Notes: a model not told the origin generated them from the letters alone. Numbered from the stretch's first letter, positions 12,295 to 23,889 are shown. The stretch is 64,000 nt of DNA from Aporrectodea caliginosa (GCA_020284085.1 JACEVL010000050.1:1-64000), one strand, 5' to 3'. Translations and numbers: made by a program.

Positions 12295-12900
12295 CCTAAA
12301 TGAAAAACAATCTCCATCCTTAAAACTCAACACCATTACTATTATCATCATCATGAGCAGCAGCAGAAGGAAGAGAAGTCTAGTTATCACCCATATCAAT
12401 TGCTAAAAATCACCTTAATTGCTCACTGTTCGAATAATAATTGTAATTGTAATCGAAAATCTATGAAGTGCCACGTCTAAGAAGCATCAGTGGCGCTCCC
12501 GACCCGAACCAGTGTAATTGCTGGGACGGTCTTCCGATTTCAAGGGTCTTAGAGGTCTAGTCTTAAGAGAGGTCTAGACTTAAAAGAAAAGAAAAAAAGG
12601 ACAGCCCTTGAGATTTCATGAGAGGCAGTGGTAGATATGAAGTGTTAGCGATTTCAAATTTCTTATTTTATCCGTATCTGAGGTCGTGGTGGGCCAGTCC
12701 CTCCCTCGCCACCGGATGTTCCCAAGCACTTAATAAAGTTTCGATTAATGCTCGCGATTGATATCGTTTTATAAGATACTGGCCGAAGAGTCGATGCCAT
12801 ACGCCGCAACTCGGTTTGACCTCCCGGAATCTGACCTGGCACCGGAGCGGACAAAACAACCTGGCTACTGCGAACCTGATTTGATATATGCCGGTTAATA
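12295..12900. other. Upstream and linker region of Mab-21 copy A
   Basis: The 5' flank of copy A continues open in frame for about 35 codons of hydrophobic and Met-rich residues (LLLLLMMMIIV) that come from an (ATC)-like tract. Copy B does not conserve this frame, so I do not take it as coding. A TTTTTCATTTAG stretch just before the ATG could be a splice acceptor for an upstream non-coding exon. The rest (12420-12900) matches 20100-20240 and 20771-21110, and holds GGTCGTGGTGGGCCAGTCCC, a core also echoed at 47430-47450. Confidence 0.45.
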
Positions 12901-13720
12901 AGGTGGCCTCCCGGACGCGGCTTTTGTGTGGCTCTAAAAATTATGAAGGTTTACATAATTTACATTAAATTACATTACATTAAAAGGAAACCTCAGTTCA
13001 ATATCAACAAGACTCAAATACCTACCTCGCTGTATTTCCACAGATTGGAAATCGTTGTTAAATTTCGATATTTCTAACCTGGTTGAAATCTCAAATCATC
13101 AAAATCTTTAATGTTTCCTCTACGTAGGCTAGAGGCCCCTAAGTAAATACATGTATAAAGTGTATATTCCCAGATCGGCTATTTTCAGATGGAATTATAT
13201 TACGGCGTCAGAGCCGCGTGGGCATACATGTACACTGTCAACGTTGCAAACAGGATTTGCATTTCATTTGGCCTACAGGCCGGGACGCTTGCAAGCCGGA
13301 GATAATTAATGATGACGAACAATTAGTAGCATACACTTGAGAAACGCCCCGTCATGATAAAGGCCTTGTCATCATCATCACATCATCATCATCATCACCA
13401 CCATCATCATCATTGGTTCCTGACGCCGGCCATTTGGCCATTTGGCGGCGATCGGTACGAACAAATGTTTTCCATTGACCTCGGTTGTTTATCATCTAAG
13501 CTATATCTATAATCTCTATATCTTATGCATCTCTTAGACTAGTACAATGATCTAGCTCAATGAGGCATTATGACTACGCTATTTAAAAATGGAAGATTTT
13601 AATAATGTAAGTTAACGCTGAATGAAGGTCATATGACCTGCAAATTGGCGACCGTCTCTTTTGCCGTTTTTTTGTATTTTTGCCCTTTTCTTTTTACAAT
13701 TTTAGTATGACGCTAACATT
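12901..13720 (+). repeat. Repeat R, complete copy
   Basis: This uninterrupted copy serves as reference. It starts around GGTGGCCTCCCGGACGCGGC, passes CTCAAATACCTACCTCGCTG joined directly to TATTTCCACAGATTGG, carries an ATC microsatellite at about 13369-13408, and ends near ACCGTCTCTTTTGCC. It provides the empty site for the 406-3575 insertion. Confidence 0.85.
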
Positions 13721-15589
13721 CGTGGATTGGGTATCTATATTGAGTACAATTAAACATGCGGCTAATGAAAATGTCTTGTCTAATGCCATAGACCGGTGTA
13801 CATGACAACTGCCTGTTTATTTTGGCGATCGGTTTGGTGCGCGCAGTGTTCGGTTAGTTCACTTTCACAATACTGGGACTCCTGCGTGATGTATCGTCTC
13901 CCATTTCTTATAAATATATCAGCGTGTTTATACGATGACGATGGCGCTGTTGGGCAAACGTCCACTAGAGTCGCTACTAGGCTATACATCGAATGAATCA
14001 ACAGACATTCAGTTACGCGTGTATCATAAACCCAAAACGGTTTTTTAATAATCTAGCAATATTATATGGAAAATAACCAGAAACATTGATTGTCGCTAGA
14101 AAGTTATAGATTTTTGAGACGTTTAAGCGAGCCCCTCTGATTAGGTTCTGTTCCAGCAGCACCCACAGGTGTCGTGAACCCGCTTTATAATATCTGTGCA
14201 TCTGTTTACAGCAGAGGAAACGCCTGACAATGGAGTTCGAACGAACAATGGAGAGCAGACTAAAGATACAAGCAATCAACTGCAGAGCTACGGTCGGAGA
14301 TGATGACTGCCGTCAAGGTGTGATAACTTAAGCACCTAGCTACCTACCACAAAGGTAAGTCGTTTAGACGTTGACATGTACAGTAATTAACTAGACGCTC
14401 GGTGTAGCTCCTCTCTGTGTAGTATCATTTCCAAAAAGTAATTTCGCATAATTGTTTCTGCATCATTTCTGTACTATTTCGCTCTAAGCGATTTTGTAAA
14501 CAGTGATGATTTTAGGGTATCGCTGAGAGCAGGGTCAATTGTTGATTAACAACTAGTGTAACGCCGATGTCGAAGGCATAACTAACTAACGATTATGAGA
14601 ACATCAACGTTTGTAAGAAAGCTTTCTGTGTGATTTTGAAACGGTGCAGTAAAAGGCGCTAATACGTGTTGAGTTATTTCGGTTGGCTAGGTCTATTCCA
14701 TCCGTTTTCCATGCAATTGCGACCGACGAAATTTTCTCGGCTGAAATTCCAAATAGGGCGCTATATAAATTTATTTATCACATTAGTTACAAAATCATAT
14801 ATGAAGGCTATAGTCGTTGAGGTGAGGTAGTGTTCAAACAAATAGGGCCTATCTCTTCGAAACAGTTTTAGAGTCGTTCAAAGTATTTGCCCTCTACTTA
14901 AGTAAATATTTCTCGCCTGTGTATACCTACCTGGCAGAAACCGAGAGAATTGCTCGTGAGACATTTCCTTACCATGTAATTAAGTTGCGGTTTGTCAACG
15001 TACTAATTTTCAATAAGCGAATTATTATCTATAGGTGTTATGAATCGTGATAGATTGGGACACTTCAGCGAGAGGTGTCGGAAGATTAGGGTCAATGTTA
15101 TCGTGGTAAGTGTAGAGAACATTTTGTCCAAGAGGAGTCTGCCATTTTGTTATTCAGAAGCAACCTAACTGAAGACTTCAAACATACTGTCATTAAAATT
15201 ATGTAGAGTCATTTGATTTGCATTTTTTACAACATAGATAGCCATTCTTCAGGTTTAGGTATATCGTTATGCCCAATTGCCCATGGCTAAAACCATTAGG
15301 ATAGAGAGACATAGCTCATTTAGCTTGAAACTGTAGATTAAGTTTAAATGAAGTTTTACTCATAATGAGTTGTTTGGTTATTTTTTTATTTTGATCAAAA
15401 ATAATAAATCGATCCATTAATTGATGATGCACACTCCATTCAGCCTTAACCAAAAGCACAATGAACCATCACAAAAGCGATTGTGGGATCGTGTCAATAC
15501 ATACTACACAATGCGAAACAACTGCCAGCAGAAACAACATGGATATTATGCCATTGCATGGATGTATTTTTTGGACAAACCTGACAGAT
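13721..15589. other. Single-copy spacer between the two Mab-21 units
   Basis: I see no recognisable gene in these 1.9 kb. A strong splice-donor-like string (CACAAAGGTAAGT, GT at 14355) follows a 34-codon open frame starting ATGGAGTTCGAACG at about 14230. It could be an untranslated or first exon, but nothing downstream supports it. The remainder is AT-rich. Confidence 0.4.
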
Positions 15590-15975
<386 letters not shown>

Positions 15976-16039
15976 AAATAAGTGGACAGTATCTTTCTTC
16001 CACAAAGTAGCTTGAAGTTCATTGAGCGCAGACAGATTG

Positions 16040-17059
16040 TACCAGACAAATGACAAGCGCTACTTGGCTGTCAATGCATGCTCGCTGCGACTCGCAGCGA
16101 TTATCGAAGGAAATTATCCATTTAAAATGAAACTATGTTCACATTTAGGCCTACACATTGTTTATTTCGTCAAGATTAAAAAGTTACATTAATCAGTACA
16201 AGATGATCAGCCTCTGCTTGGCTGTCAATGCAGATCGCCCATTCAAGTGCAGACATTATTTATTTCGCTCTGATTAAAAGTTACATAAAGTGTAGTACAA
16301 AATGGTTATGGCTAATCATATTTAAACACGTAAATGATGTCAGTGCAAAGCTACCAAGTGCCAAGATAATAAAAAATCATCAAATTCATAGACGTGGCTA
16401 TTCTAAATTATATCATAACAAGGTGAATACAGATTAGCAATAGACAACGATTGCGCTCTAACTGCTGTCAAGATTCTTTAGCGATTCTTCGCAAAGGCCA
16501 TTACTATCGACATGTCAAAGTTAAGAGAAGATATTCGGGAGTGGAGAGCCAACCTAGTCTACAAGGTTTCCCTCTTGTTGCCTGTAACAAGCGCTGGGGC
16601 TCCACAGAATACATGTGTTCTATGGAGCAGATTAAAGGAGAAGGTTGTAAGGAGGAACATGGACCGAACTCAGATCTGCTTTTCGAGCAGGAAAGTCCCA
16701 GTTTGAGGGTCGCTGACATCACAGATTCCGTAGAAGCTGGACGGCGATACAGTGGGGCTGTAGGTCCGAGTCTTTCTTATCCAATGCCTCACTCCCCTTG
16801 TGGCGCAGTGCAAGAAGGTGGGAACGACCTTTTATTCATTGCGATGAAATTGGCTTCCTTTCTGGGGTCTGCAGATCCTGTCAGCCGAGTTTCCAATCCC
16901 CGCACTGACAAAACAGAGTGTATGTTTTCCAAACTAGATGGGCGAAAATTTTCTACACTGGATTGGCTCTTCATTGACAACGGTCGATAGCCTGGTCACG
17001 CGACAATACCTTAGATGAAGGCTTCTGTATTTAGCTTCACATATCACGAAAATCATATT
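16040..17059. repeat. Blocks U and W of unit B
   Basis: Block U (about 16160-16440) is followed by block W (about 16500-16990). Both match unit A (5500-6690 and 9000-9290) on the same strand, but lack the SINE and the foldback. The 179-codon open frame at 16451-16990 has no recognisable family, and its counterpart in unit A is not conserved as a frame, so I treat it as chance. Confidence 0.7.
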
Positions 17060-19987
17060 TCACATGAAAACAGAATTTCGTCGCTGATACGATGAAACCC
17101 TGGAACTATTTTTAATAATAATATGTAGCTTTCGTATAAGAAATCTCCGAATGATGTGCTCAAACGGAAGATTGACTTTCTTAGCAGCAAATTCAGTCAC
17201 TGCTTCTTCATATGGAAGATTGCAGTCCATACAACATCGGACTTTCAAATATCTTGCAACAAAATGTCTTCCAAGAAAATAGTGACGCATTATGCGGTAG
17301 TGAAGTTCAAGAGAAACCAGTCCACGCCTATTATGATATACAAATCGGGCAAACCATTGGTCAAACGTTGATTCGGTAGTTAACTTATCTTTCCCCATAT
17401 CGTCATTCAGAGGTGATAAATAATAAAAGAGTGTGTGAAATCCAAGCAAAGACTGTACGTCTCCATCGAAAAAAGAATCAAGCGGTGGCAACACCAAGAC
17501 ATTGGCAAATGAAAATTTCTTCAGGTCGCTCTGAAGTTCAGGCTGCTGTAGAATTCGTTCACATAAATGCAACATTTCATCGTATTGACGACTCTTGTAA
17601 AGATACAAAGCACGATAGCAGTCAGTTGTGTTGCACTGGATGCCAAAGTCGTTTCGAATCACACTGTAGAATGAAGTCATATTTTCTAAAGCACATTCCA
17701 TTAGAACACCAATTACTGTTTCTTTAACAACCATGGAACTCAAACTTGAAGACTCGGTTTCTGTAAATGAATCTGTTCTGCGATAAACTCTCCGTCTGGC
17801 AGCATTGAAATGATTACCTGACTTCATCGAATCAATACATCGCGGTTTTAATAAATTCTTCAAATATTCGTCCATAGGGAATGCTGAATCCGGAAAATCA
17901 CGAGAAAAATTTAAATGTCTGGATGTTCTGTTGGTGGACAATACAGTTAAATAATGAGCAAACACCTCTGGTGAAAGACGCAGATCAAGATAAAGCCGCC
18001 TGCCAGTGTAACGAAGATTATTAGTAATCTTCCTGTAAAGCACATACAATCCAACGATTCTTGCGACATCGTCAATAAACAACAAACAACCTGCATTCAG
18101 TGTTTCCTTATCCTTTTGAGAAGTCTGATCCACAAGAACTGCCAAGCAGTAGCCTACTGCTATCTGGTATTCTGATGTGCCGAAATGGAGAGCAGCCAGA
18201 TATGCCAAAGCAGCAGGAGCAACGCCATTTGATTTAGAGTCGCCATATTGTACAGCCTTTCTAAGAAACTCTTTTGACATCAGAGACACTAGTTGAAATT
18301 CTGAACGGCTATTTGATCCAGTTAAATTTTCCATGAGACCCTGAGCTCGCAGGAATTGAAACTGACTACTTTGTGCTGTGTACGCTTTCGGAAAGTTATG
18401 AAACTTAGACCTTGTAATTTTGCGTTGCATCGAAATTGCGTTTACAAGTTCCACAAAGAGACTGCTATCCCATGAAATCTCTCCGCAGCCTAAACCATAT
18501 GCAGCATTCAAAAGATGCAGTAGGATATCATAGTACGTGAAACATGAGACGTTCTGTATTGTTCGAAGATCTATTGATCGATAGTATTTCCTCAACGCAA
18601 AACATCTTGAATAATATCCTAATGTTAAACTGTTTTGCAGTCCTGAACTGAACCCTTTCTTTATTATATCACGACTGTTATTATGAGAATATGTGAATGT
18701 GCAATAAAATAAAAAATCCAGTGATTCTGAATCAGTCGCTTTCCAAAATTCAATAAGAGGCAGCATGTAATCCATAAAATGTGTCGTTTCTTTCAGAGTT
18801 CTTTTAACATCGAAATGTTTGTGAATGAATGACAGTATGTAATTTTCCACGAACCAATGACAAAGAATTCCAGATTGGCAGAATACATTCAATTGTCTTT
18901 CAGCATTGTCAAGGATCGTGCAGTTCGATGGCTGATGAAATAAATTTGCTTCAGGAATAAAATAGTTTGGACAGTGTCTCCTCTTTAGCCATTCTGAAAG
19001 CTTTTGTAGCAACTCACAGCAGATCGCAATAACAGAAGAGGAATTCCACCATTCTGGTGACATCTCTTCACAAGTCCATAACATCAGCGTCTTTAAATGA
19101 TACGGACAGAGAACCTCATCCTCCTTTGGACAATCCTTCTGTATCAATTCTCTTTTAGCGAAGAATCTCAGTAAATGGTAAACAATCTGTTGAATTTGAG
19201 TCCAACTCTGAAGTAAGATTACCTCTGCCACTGAAAATGACATTCTCCACTGGTATTTATCGTCTCTGCAAGAACGATGCTGAACGTAGACAACATGACA
19301 ACCATTTTGAACAACCTCGGCAATTGTATCAATGGTCGGCCATCCGTTATTCCTAGGTCGTTTAAGCCAACCTTGGGCTTCTTTAGGCCATTGAGGGCAC
19401 CACACGCTGCTGACGAGATCACTCTGGACAATATGACCAGGTGACCTTTCTTCTTGACTCTTAATTGCTGGACCACTGATAATGTTTGGCAAGGCATTCC
19501 TTTCGCCTGCTCTAGGGGAAAACCCAGTTGCAAGGCGATCCATATTTAGCGACATGTAACTATTTATATGAGCTGTATGGTTAAATTCGTACTTCTTATA
19601 TTTCCAATTATAGATCATTTTCCCACAAAGTCGTAATCGAACAAAACCTGGATACATGTCGTATGATTCAATCTTGAGGCAATCGATTGTATCGGCTAGG
19701 CCACTCATATCACTTGGCAACACTAAAAACTCACCACTGAAGGCCAGTTCCCCAGCGTTGGCGACTAAGAAATCAGTGTCGTCAATGCATGCATTCAGCG
19801 GTCGGATATAGAACTCCATAGCGCTGCCACAGAAAATTGAATAATCTGTAGGCGTAGAGCTCCAGGACGCCAATAAGTCATGCATGTGATCAGAAAGAAC
19901 AGGAGACGACTTTGGAAGCATTTGACATGTGCTAACGATGAACGCAGATGCCAGTTCTTCATTCGATTTATCCGCATATTTCGTCAT
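17060..19987 (-). CDS. Mab-21/cGAS-like nucleotidyltransferase, copy B (intact, 975 aa)
   Basis: This single open exon encodes a Mab-21-domain protein of the cGAS-like receptor superfamily. The fold's catalytic features are visible. Residues 54-55 are Gly-Ser in CGSAMEF, Asp70 and Asp72 lie in IDDTDFLV, and Asp190 in QSDLVSSVWCPQWP sits where the family has its third acidic residue. Residues 200-360 carry Mab-21 C-lobe hallmarks (GWLKRPRNNGWP, WRMSFSVAE, YHLKTLMLWTCEE, CPNYFIPEANLF). In active relatives such enzymes join nucleotides into cyclic dinucleotides after binding nucleic acid. Activity here is inferred. The cGAS zinc-thumb pattern is not seen. Residues 400-975 form a long helical extension with a TPR-like patch (YRALYLYKSRQYDEMLHLCE), function unknown. 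The start is the ATG at 19987, preceded by a possible splice acceptor. Confidence 0.85.
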   Translation of the reverse strand: MTKYADKSNEELASAFIVSTCQMLPKSSPVLSDHMHDLLASWSSTPTDYSIFCGSAMEFYIRPLNACIDDTDFLVANAGELAFSGEFLVLPSDMSGLADTIDCLKIESYDMYPGFVRLRLCGKMIYNWKYKKYEFNHTAHINSYMSLNMDRLATGFSPRAGERNALPNIISGPAIKSQEERSPGHIVQSDLVSSVWCPQWPKEAQGWLKRPRNNGWPTIDTIAEVVQNGCHVVYVQHRSCRDDKYQWRMSFSVAEVILLQSWTQIQQIVYHLLRFFAKRELIQKDCPKEDEVLCPYHLKTLMLWTCEEMSPEWWNSSSVIAICCELLQKLSEWLKRRHCPNYFIPEANLFHQPSNCTILDNAERQLNVFCQSGILCHWFVENYILSFIHKHFDVKRTLKETTHFMDYMLPLIEFWKATDSESLDFLFYCTFTYSHNNSRDIIKKGFSSGLQNSLTLGYYSRCFALRKYYRSIDLRTIQNVSCFTYYDILLHLLNAAYGLGCGEISWDSSLFVELVNAISMQRKITRSKFHNFPKAYTAQSSQFQFLRAQGLMENLTGSNSRSEFQLVSLMSKEFLRKAVQYGDSKSNGVAPAALAYLAALHFGTSEYQIAVGYCLAVLVDQTSQKDKETLNAGCLLFIDDVARIVGLYVLYRKITNNLRYTGRRLYLDLRLSPEVFAHYLTVLSTNRTSRHLNFSRDFPDSAFPMDEYLKNLLKPRCIDSMKSGNHFNAARRRVYRRTDSFTETESSSLSSMVVKETVIGVLMECALENMTSFYSVIRNDFGIQCNTTDCYRALYLYKSRQYDEMLHLCERILQQPELQSDLKKFSFANVLVLPPLDSFFDGDVQSLLGFHTLFYYLSPLNDDMGKDKLTTESTFDQWFARFVYHNRRGLVSLELHYRIMRHYFLGRHFVARYLKVRCCMDCNLPYEEAVTEFAAKKVNLPFEHIIRRFLIRKLHIIIKNSSRVSSYQRRNSVFM

Positions 19988-20246
19988 CCTAAATGAAAAA
20001 CATCTCCATCCTAAAAACTCAACACCATTACTATTATCATCATCATGAGCAGCAGCAGAAGGAAGAGAAGTCTAGTTATCACCCATATCAATTGCCAAAA
20101 ATCACCTTAATTACTCACAGTTCGAACAATAATTGTAATTGTAATCGAAAATCTATTAAGTGCCACGACTTAGAAGCATCAGTGGCGCTCCCGACCCGAA
20201 CCAGTGCCATTTCTGGCACGTCTTCCGATTTCAAGTTCCTTGGAGG
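19988..20246. other. Upstream flank of Mab-21 copy B
   Basis: This flank matches the copy A flank at 12295-12540 and ends in CTTGGAGG, the target duplicate of the MITE. A CAT-rich tract lies close to the start codon. I could not identify a TATA box or other promoter element with confidence. Confidence 0.45.
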
Positions 20247-20762
20247 CAGTGTTATTTAAGTTAACTAAAACTAAAAGTAACTTTATTGTTAACTGAAAAG
20301 TTCTATTTCAGTTAACTGAAACTAAAACGGAAACTGAAAAGTTCTGAAAACTATAACTAAAACTAAATTGAAAAGTACAAAACTAGAACCAAAAATAAAC
20401 TTGAAAGTTGAAAACTGAATTAATTTTACTGTGTGGTGCACAAACCGAGTGACGGTCATGTCTGCAACGGTCAGCGGCAAGTGCTTCAAACTGCAGTTCA
20501 GTAGCATGAAAGCATGAATTTCATAAGATCTGTTGTTCTTGCTAATCAAAATTAATGTCATTAATAAAAAAATGACATTTAATTGCTTCTGTTTAATGTT
20601 TACAGAACTAAATTAAAACTGAAAAGTTAATTTCCTGAAAACTGAAACTAAAACTAAAACTGAAAAGAATTGAAAACTATAACTAAAACTAAACTGGAAA
20701 ATTAAAACAAAACTAAAACTAAAACTGAAACTGAAAAGTAAACTGAAACTTAAATAACACTG
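20247..20762. mobile_element. hAT-type MITE with AACTAAAAC-like internal repeats
   Basis: The termini are CAGTGTTATTTAAGTT and its inverted match. The 8-bp duplication CTTGGAGG lies at 20239-20246 and 20763-20770. Copy A lacks the element and reads GTCTTAGAGGTCTAG at the same place. The interior is an A-rich series of ACTGAAAACT and ACTAAAAC repeats with no useful frame. The 8-bp duplication and CAG-starting terminus are hAT features. Confidence 0.9.
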
Positions 20763-20770
20763 CTTGGAGG

Positions 20771-21109
20771 TCTAGACTTAAGGGCCAGTTTAGAAGAAGA
20801 ACAGCCCTTGAGCTATCACGAGAGGCAGTGATAGATACGAAGTGTTAGCGATTTCAAATTTCTTATTTTTCGTATGTGAGGTCGTGGTGGGCCAGTCCCT
20901 CCCTCGCCACCGGATGTTCCCAAGTGGTGGCACTAGTTTCGATTAAAGCTCGCGATTGATATCGTTTTTAAAGATACTGGCCGAAGAGTCGAGGCCATAC
21001 GCCGCAACTCGGTTTGACCTCCCCGGAATCTGACCTGGCACCGGAACGGACAAAACAACATGGCTACTGCGAACCTGATTTGACATAGTGCCGGTGAATA
21101 CGGTGGTCT
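20771..21109. other. Linker of unit B
   Basis: This stretch matches 12545-12900 in unit A, including GGTCGTGGTGGGCCAGTCCC and ACGCCGCAACTCGGTTTGACC. It resembles the core of an old retroposon or repeat rather than a gene. No coding frame is supported. Confidence 0.5.
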
Positions 21110-21562
21110 CTCGGACGCGGCTTTTGTGTGACGCTGAAAATTATTTTTAAGATTTACATCACATTACATTAGAAGGAAACCTCAATTCAATATCAACAAG
21201 ACTCGGTTAAATATCTACCTCGCTGTATTTCCACAGATTGAAAATCGTTGTTAAATTTCGATATTTCTAACCTGGTTGAAATCTCAAATCATCGAAATCT
21301 TTAATGTTTCCTCCACGTATATAGGCCCCCCTAAGTATATTCCCAGATGGGCTATTTTCAGATGGAATTATACGGCGTCAGAGCCGCATAGGCTACAAAC
21401 ATACACTGTCAATGTCGCAAACAGGATTTGCATTTCAGTTGGCCTACATGCCGGGGACGCTTGCAAGCCGGAGATAATTAATGAAGTAGACGAAACGCCC
21501 CGTCATGGTTAAGGCCTTGTCATCATCATCATCACACGTCATCATCGATCTTGTCATCATCG

Positions 21563-21660
<98 letters not shown>

Positions 21661-21850
21661 GGTTCCTGACGCCGGCCATTTGGCGGCGATAGGTACGAAC
21701 AAATGTTTTCCGTTGTCCTCGGTCGTTTATCATCTATATCTATAATCTCTATATCTTATGCATCTCTAGTATAATAATCTAGCTCAATGGGGCATCATGG
21801 CTACGCGATTTAAAAGTGGAAGATTTTCATAATGTACTGCTGATGTATTA
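21110..21850 (+). repeat. Repeat R with an expanded (ATC)n tract
   Basis: This is R as in 12901-13720, with (ATC)n at about 21521-21660 reaching roughly 35 units. The polyserine and polymethionine frames across it are artefacts of the triplet repeat. The right end is truncated near TAATGTACTGCTG. Confidence 0.85.
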
Positions 21851-22095
21851 AAGTAGGACAATTTTAATTGACAACAAAGTGTTGACGAAAGTAGGACGTT
21901 GTTGGATCTTTAACTTTTGTTCCTACAACAACGCAATTTCAAACACAGACAAATCTTGTGCAAGTTGCCCAAAAATTTCAAAAGATGACAATGCATCCAC
22001 TGATACTCTCTTCTAATAGTGCCACATGTTTCATGAAAGAACATGTGACAAATTGGGCAAAAGCATGCAACCTAAAACTAAACCATAAAAAGACG
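21851..22095. other. Spacer without a recognisable feature
   Basis: AT-rich sequence between repeat R and the LINE fragment. Nothing is seen in it beyond short unsupported frames. Confidence 0.4.
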
Positions 22096-22735
22096 CTGTA
22101 AGACAGGTCGGGAGGAGACGGGTGTCAGCCCCTGCGGCCACCCCGGGAGTGACCAGAGTACATAGCATGAAGGTACTGGGGGTTATGCTTACTGAAACTT
22201 TAAGTTTTGAGATGCACATTGCCCAAATATGCTGCAGGGCTAGGCAATCCATGTATGCCCTGCGCATACTAACTGCCCATGGTCTATCTGGCCCTGGGCT
22301 TTACGATGTGGTGAGGGCGACAACGGTGGCACGCCTGTTGTATGCTGCTCCGGCATGGTGGGGCCTTGCCAGCCAAAGGGAGAAGGGAATGCTCCAGTCT
22401 GTAATGAACAGATTGATCCGTCAGCGTTACCTCCCAAGTGATAGCCCAACCTTTGAACAACTATGCCTTAAAGCCGACACCTGCTTGTTTTCGGCGGTCC
22501 TGGCAAACCCGGGCCATGTTCTCCATAGGTTTCTTCCTCCAAAAAAGCTGTTGGCCTATTCCCTTCGACCCCGGTCACATGACCGTGTTTTACCTTTAGC
22601 TAATCATAATATGAAAAAAAACTTTTATAGTTAGAATGCTTTATTCATATTGACTATTGATTGTTTATTGTTTATTATATATGATGTATGTACACCAGAA
22701 TGCGGATTGCAACTGGTTCAATAAAGAATATACTT
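22096..22735 (+). mobile_element. LINE 3' end: C-terminal fragment of a reverse transcriptase ORF
   Basis: The frame at 22122-22634 matches the recurrent C-terminal part of non-LTR retrotransposon ORF2. It reads VKVLGVMLTETLSFEMHI, then ARLLYAAPAWWG, VMNRLIRQRYLP and HVLHRFLPPKK. In full elements this lies downstream of the reverse-transcriptase palm. The catalytic part is absent, so the copy is 5'-truncated, as usual for LINEs. After the stop comes a short 3' UTR ending CAATAAAGAATATACTTAC, a tail that runs into the next element. It is dead as an autonomous element. Confidence 0.85.
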
Positions 22736-22743
22736 ACTTTTTA

Positions 22744-23200
22744 CCTACACGAAATTGCCAGCCATTTTCCAAAATGGCCGACCAAAGCAAACTTTGTCAA
22801 TATTTCAGCTTCTAGTTCACTTAGAATCGTGATCTTGGTGTCTAAACAAAAGTTTTTGGGGCAAGGATTCCAATAGAATAAACTACAAACACTTATCTAC
22901 AGGAAATTGGCAGCCATTTTCCAAAATGGCCGACCGAAATAAAATTATTGTTCAATATCTCAGCTTCTAGTTCACTTAGAATCGTTATCTTGGTGTCTAA
23001 ACATGCATATTCAGGGGCATGGATTCCAATAGAACTAATTGCAAACACTTATCTAGCAAAATTGGCAGCCATTTTCAAAAATGGCCGACCAAAGTAAAAC
23101 TATTGTCAATATCTCAGCTTCTAGTTCACTTAGAATCGTGATCTTGGTGTCTAAACATACATATTTTGGGGCAAGGATTCCAACAGCACTAATTGCAAAC
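22744..23200. repeat. Left arm: three ~155-bp tandem units of a foldback-type element
   Basis: Three tandem units start around 22744, 22905 and 23060. Each contains GCCATTTTCCAAAATGGCCG (or a near match), CTTCTAGTTCACTTAGAATC and a CTTGGTGTCTAAACA string. The same unit appears inverted four times at 25140-25622, on the other side of the coding remnant, so the two arrays act as very long terminal inverted repeats. Confidence 0.85.
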
Positions 23201-23209
23201 ACTTGTCTT

Positions 23210-23797
23210 GCTGTGTACAAGGGATTTCTGCGTGGCAACTTCACAGTAAAGAGGACGGGGTGTGCATTCTCCAATATTGCCCTAGACTAAGCCCATGAGC
23301 AGAACAATGCCAGTGTGAAGGATGACGGAGGTACTGTAGGCCTTACACAGAACCTACAAACCCTACAACGACGATGGATGGTGTTTGTACCAGAGATCGA
23401 AAAGTTCCAGGCAACGATAAAGAAACCAGAAACGGAATCTGATCTTCGACATCATGAGCAGACAAAAAGTGTGCAGGTAACATTTTTCAACCAGGTTAAG
23501 GCTCTTAGCAATGTGATCAAAGAGATGGAAAACCCATTCATCGACGACAGCAATGACCTACTTGTCCTGGATCCAGAGATCTGGCTTTATACATTAGTGA
23601 TCAACTCAATGCGGAACCTCGAACAAACTGGACAGAAGCAGTATGAACCATTTGTCAATGATGTCTTGTTAACCAATCATGACTTGTCAGTGACAATATC
23701 AAACGAAACAATTTCGTCTCTCTTAAGTGATCAACATGTACGGCCCAATACGGGACAAGTCACGAGCAAAGCAGCAGTTGTCATCTGTGAAGAATGA
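23210..23797 (+). pseudogene. Transposon-associated protein remnant, central part
   Basis: The translation shows a protein type I recognise as recurring in transposon-rich animal genomes but cannot name. It reads FLRGNFTVKRT, then AHEQNNASVKDDGG, RRWMVFVPEIEKF, NPFIDDSNDLLVLD and YEPFVNDVLL. It is interrupted by an in-frame stop at about 23288 (after NIALD) and loses its frame after SKAAVV near 23790. The carboxy-terminal part resumes at 24380, after an inserted LINE fragment. Flanking inverted tandem arrays suggest this was the coding cargo of the element. Its enzymatic role is unknown to me. Confidence 0.65.
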
Positions 23798-23889
23798 CTG
23801 CTCACTTTTTTCCAGGTTGTACATCTCCTGCCAGACACATGAAGGAGACCTGGACAAATTCTTTGCACATGAGAATCAGGCACGCCCAC

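Noticed and set aside
12280..12399. Signal peptide or membrane anchor on Mab-21 copy A
   Set aside because: The hydrophobic run comes from an ATC-type tract and is not conserved in the intact copy B. The upstream start is not an ATG.
14230..14356. First exon of a gene ending in AAAG/GTAAGT
   Set aside because: The donor is good, but the open frame stops before it and no downstream exon was found. Kept only as a note on the spacer.
16451..16990. 179-codon plus-strand frame as a gene
   Set aside because: It lies in block W. The equivalent in unit A is interrupted, and no domain or splice structure supports it.
21444..21745. Polymethionine and polyserine open frames
   Set aside because: Translation of an (ATC)n tract in repeat R on opposite strands.
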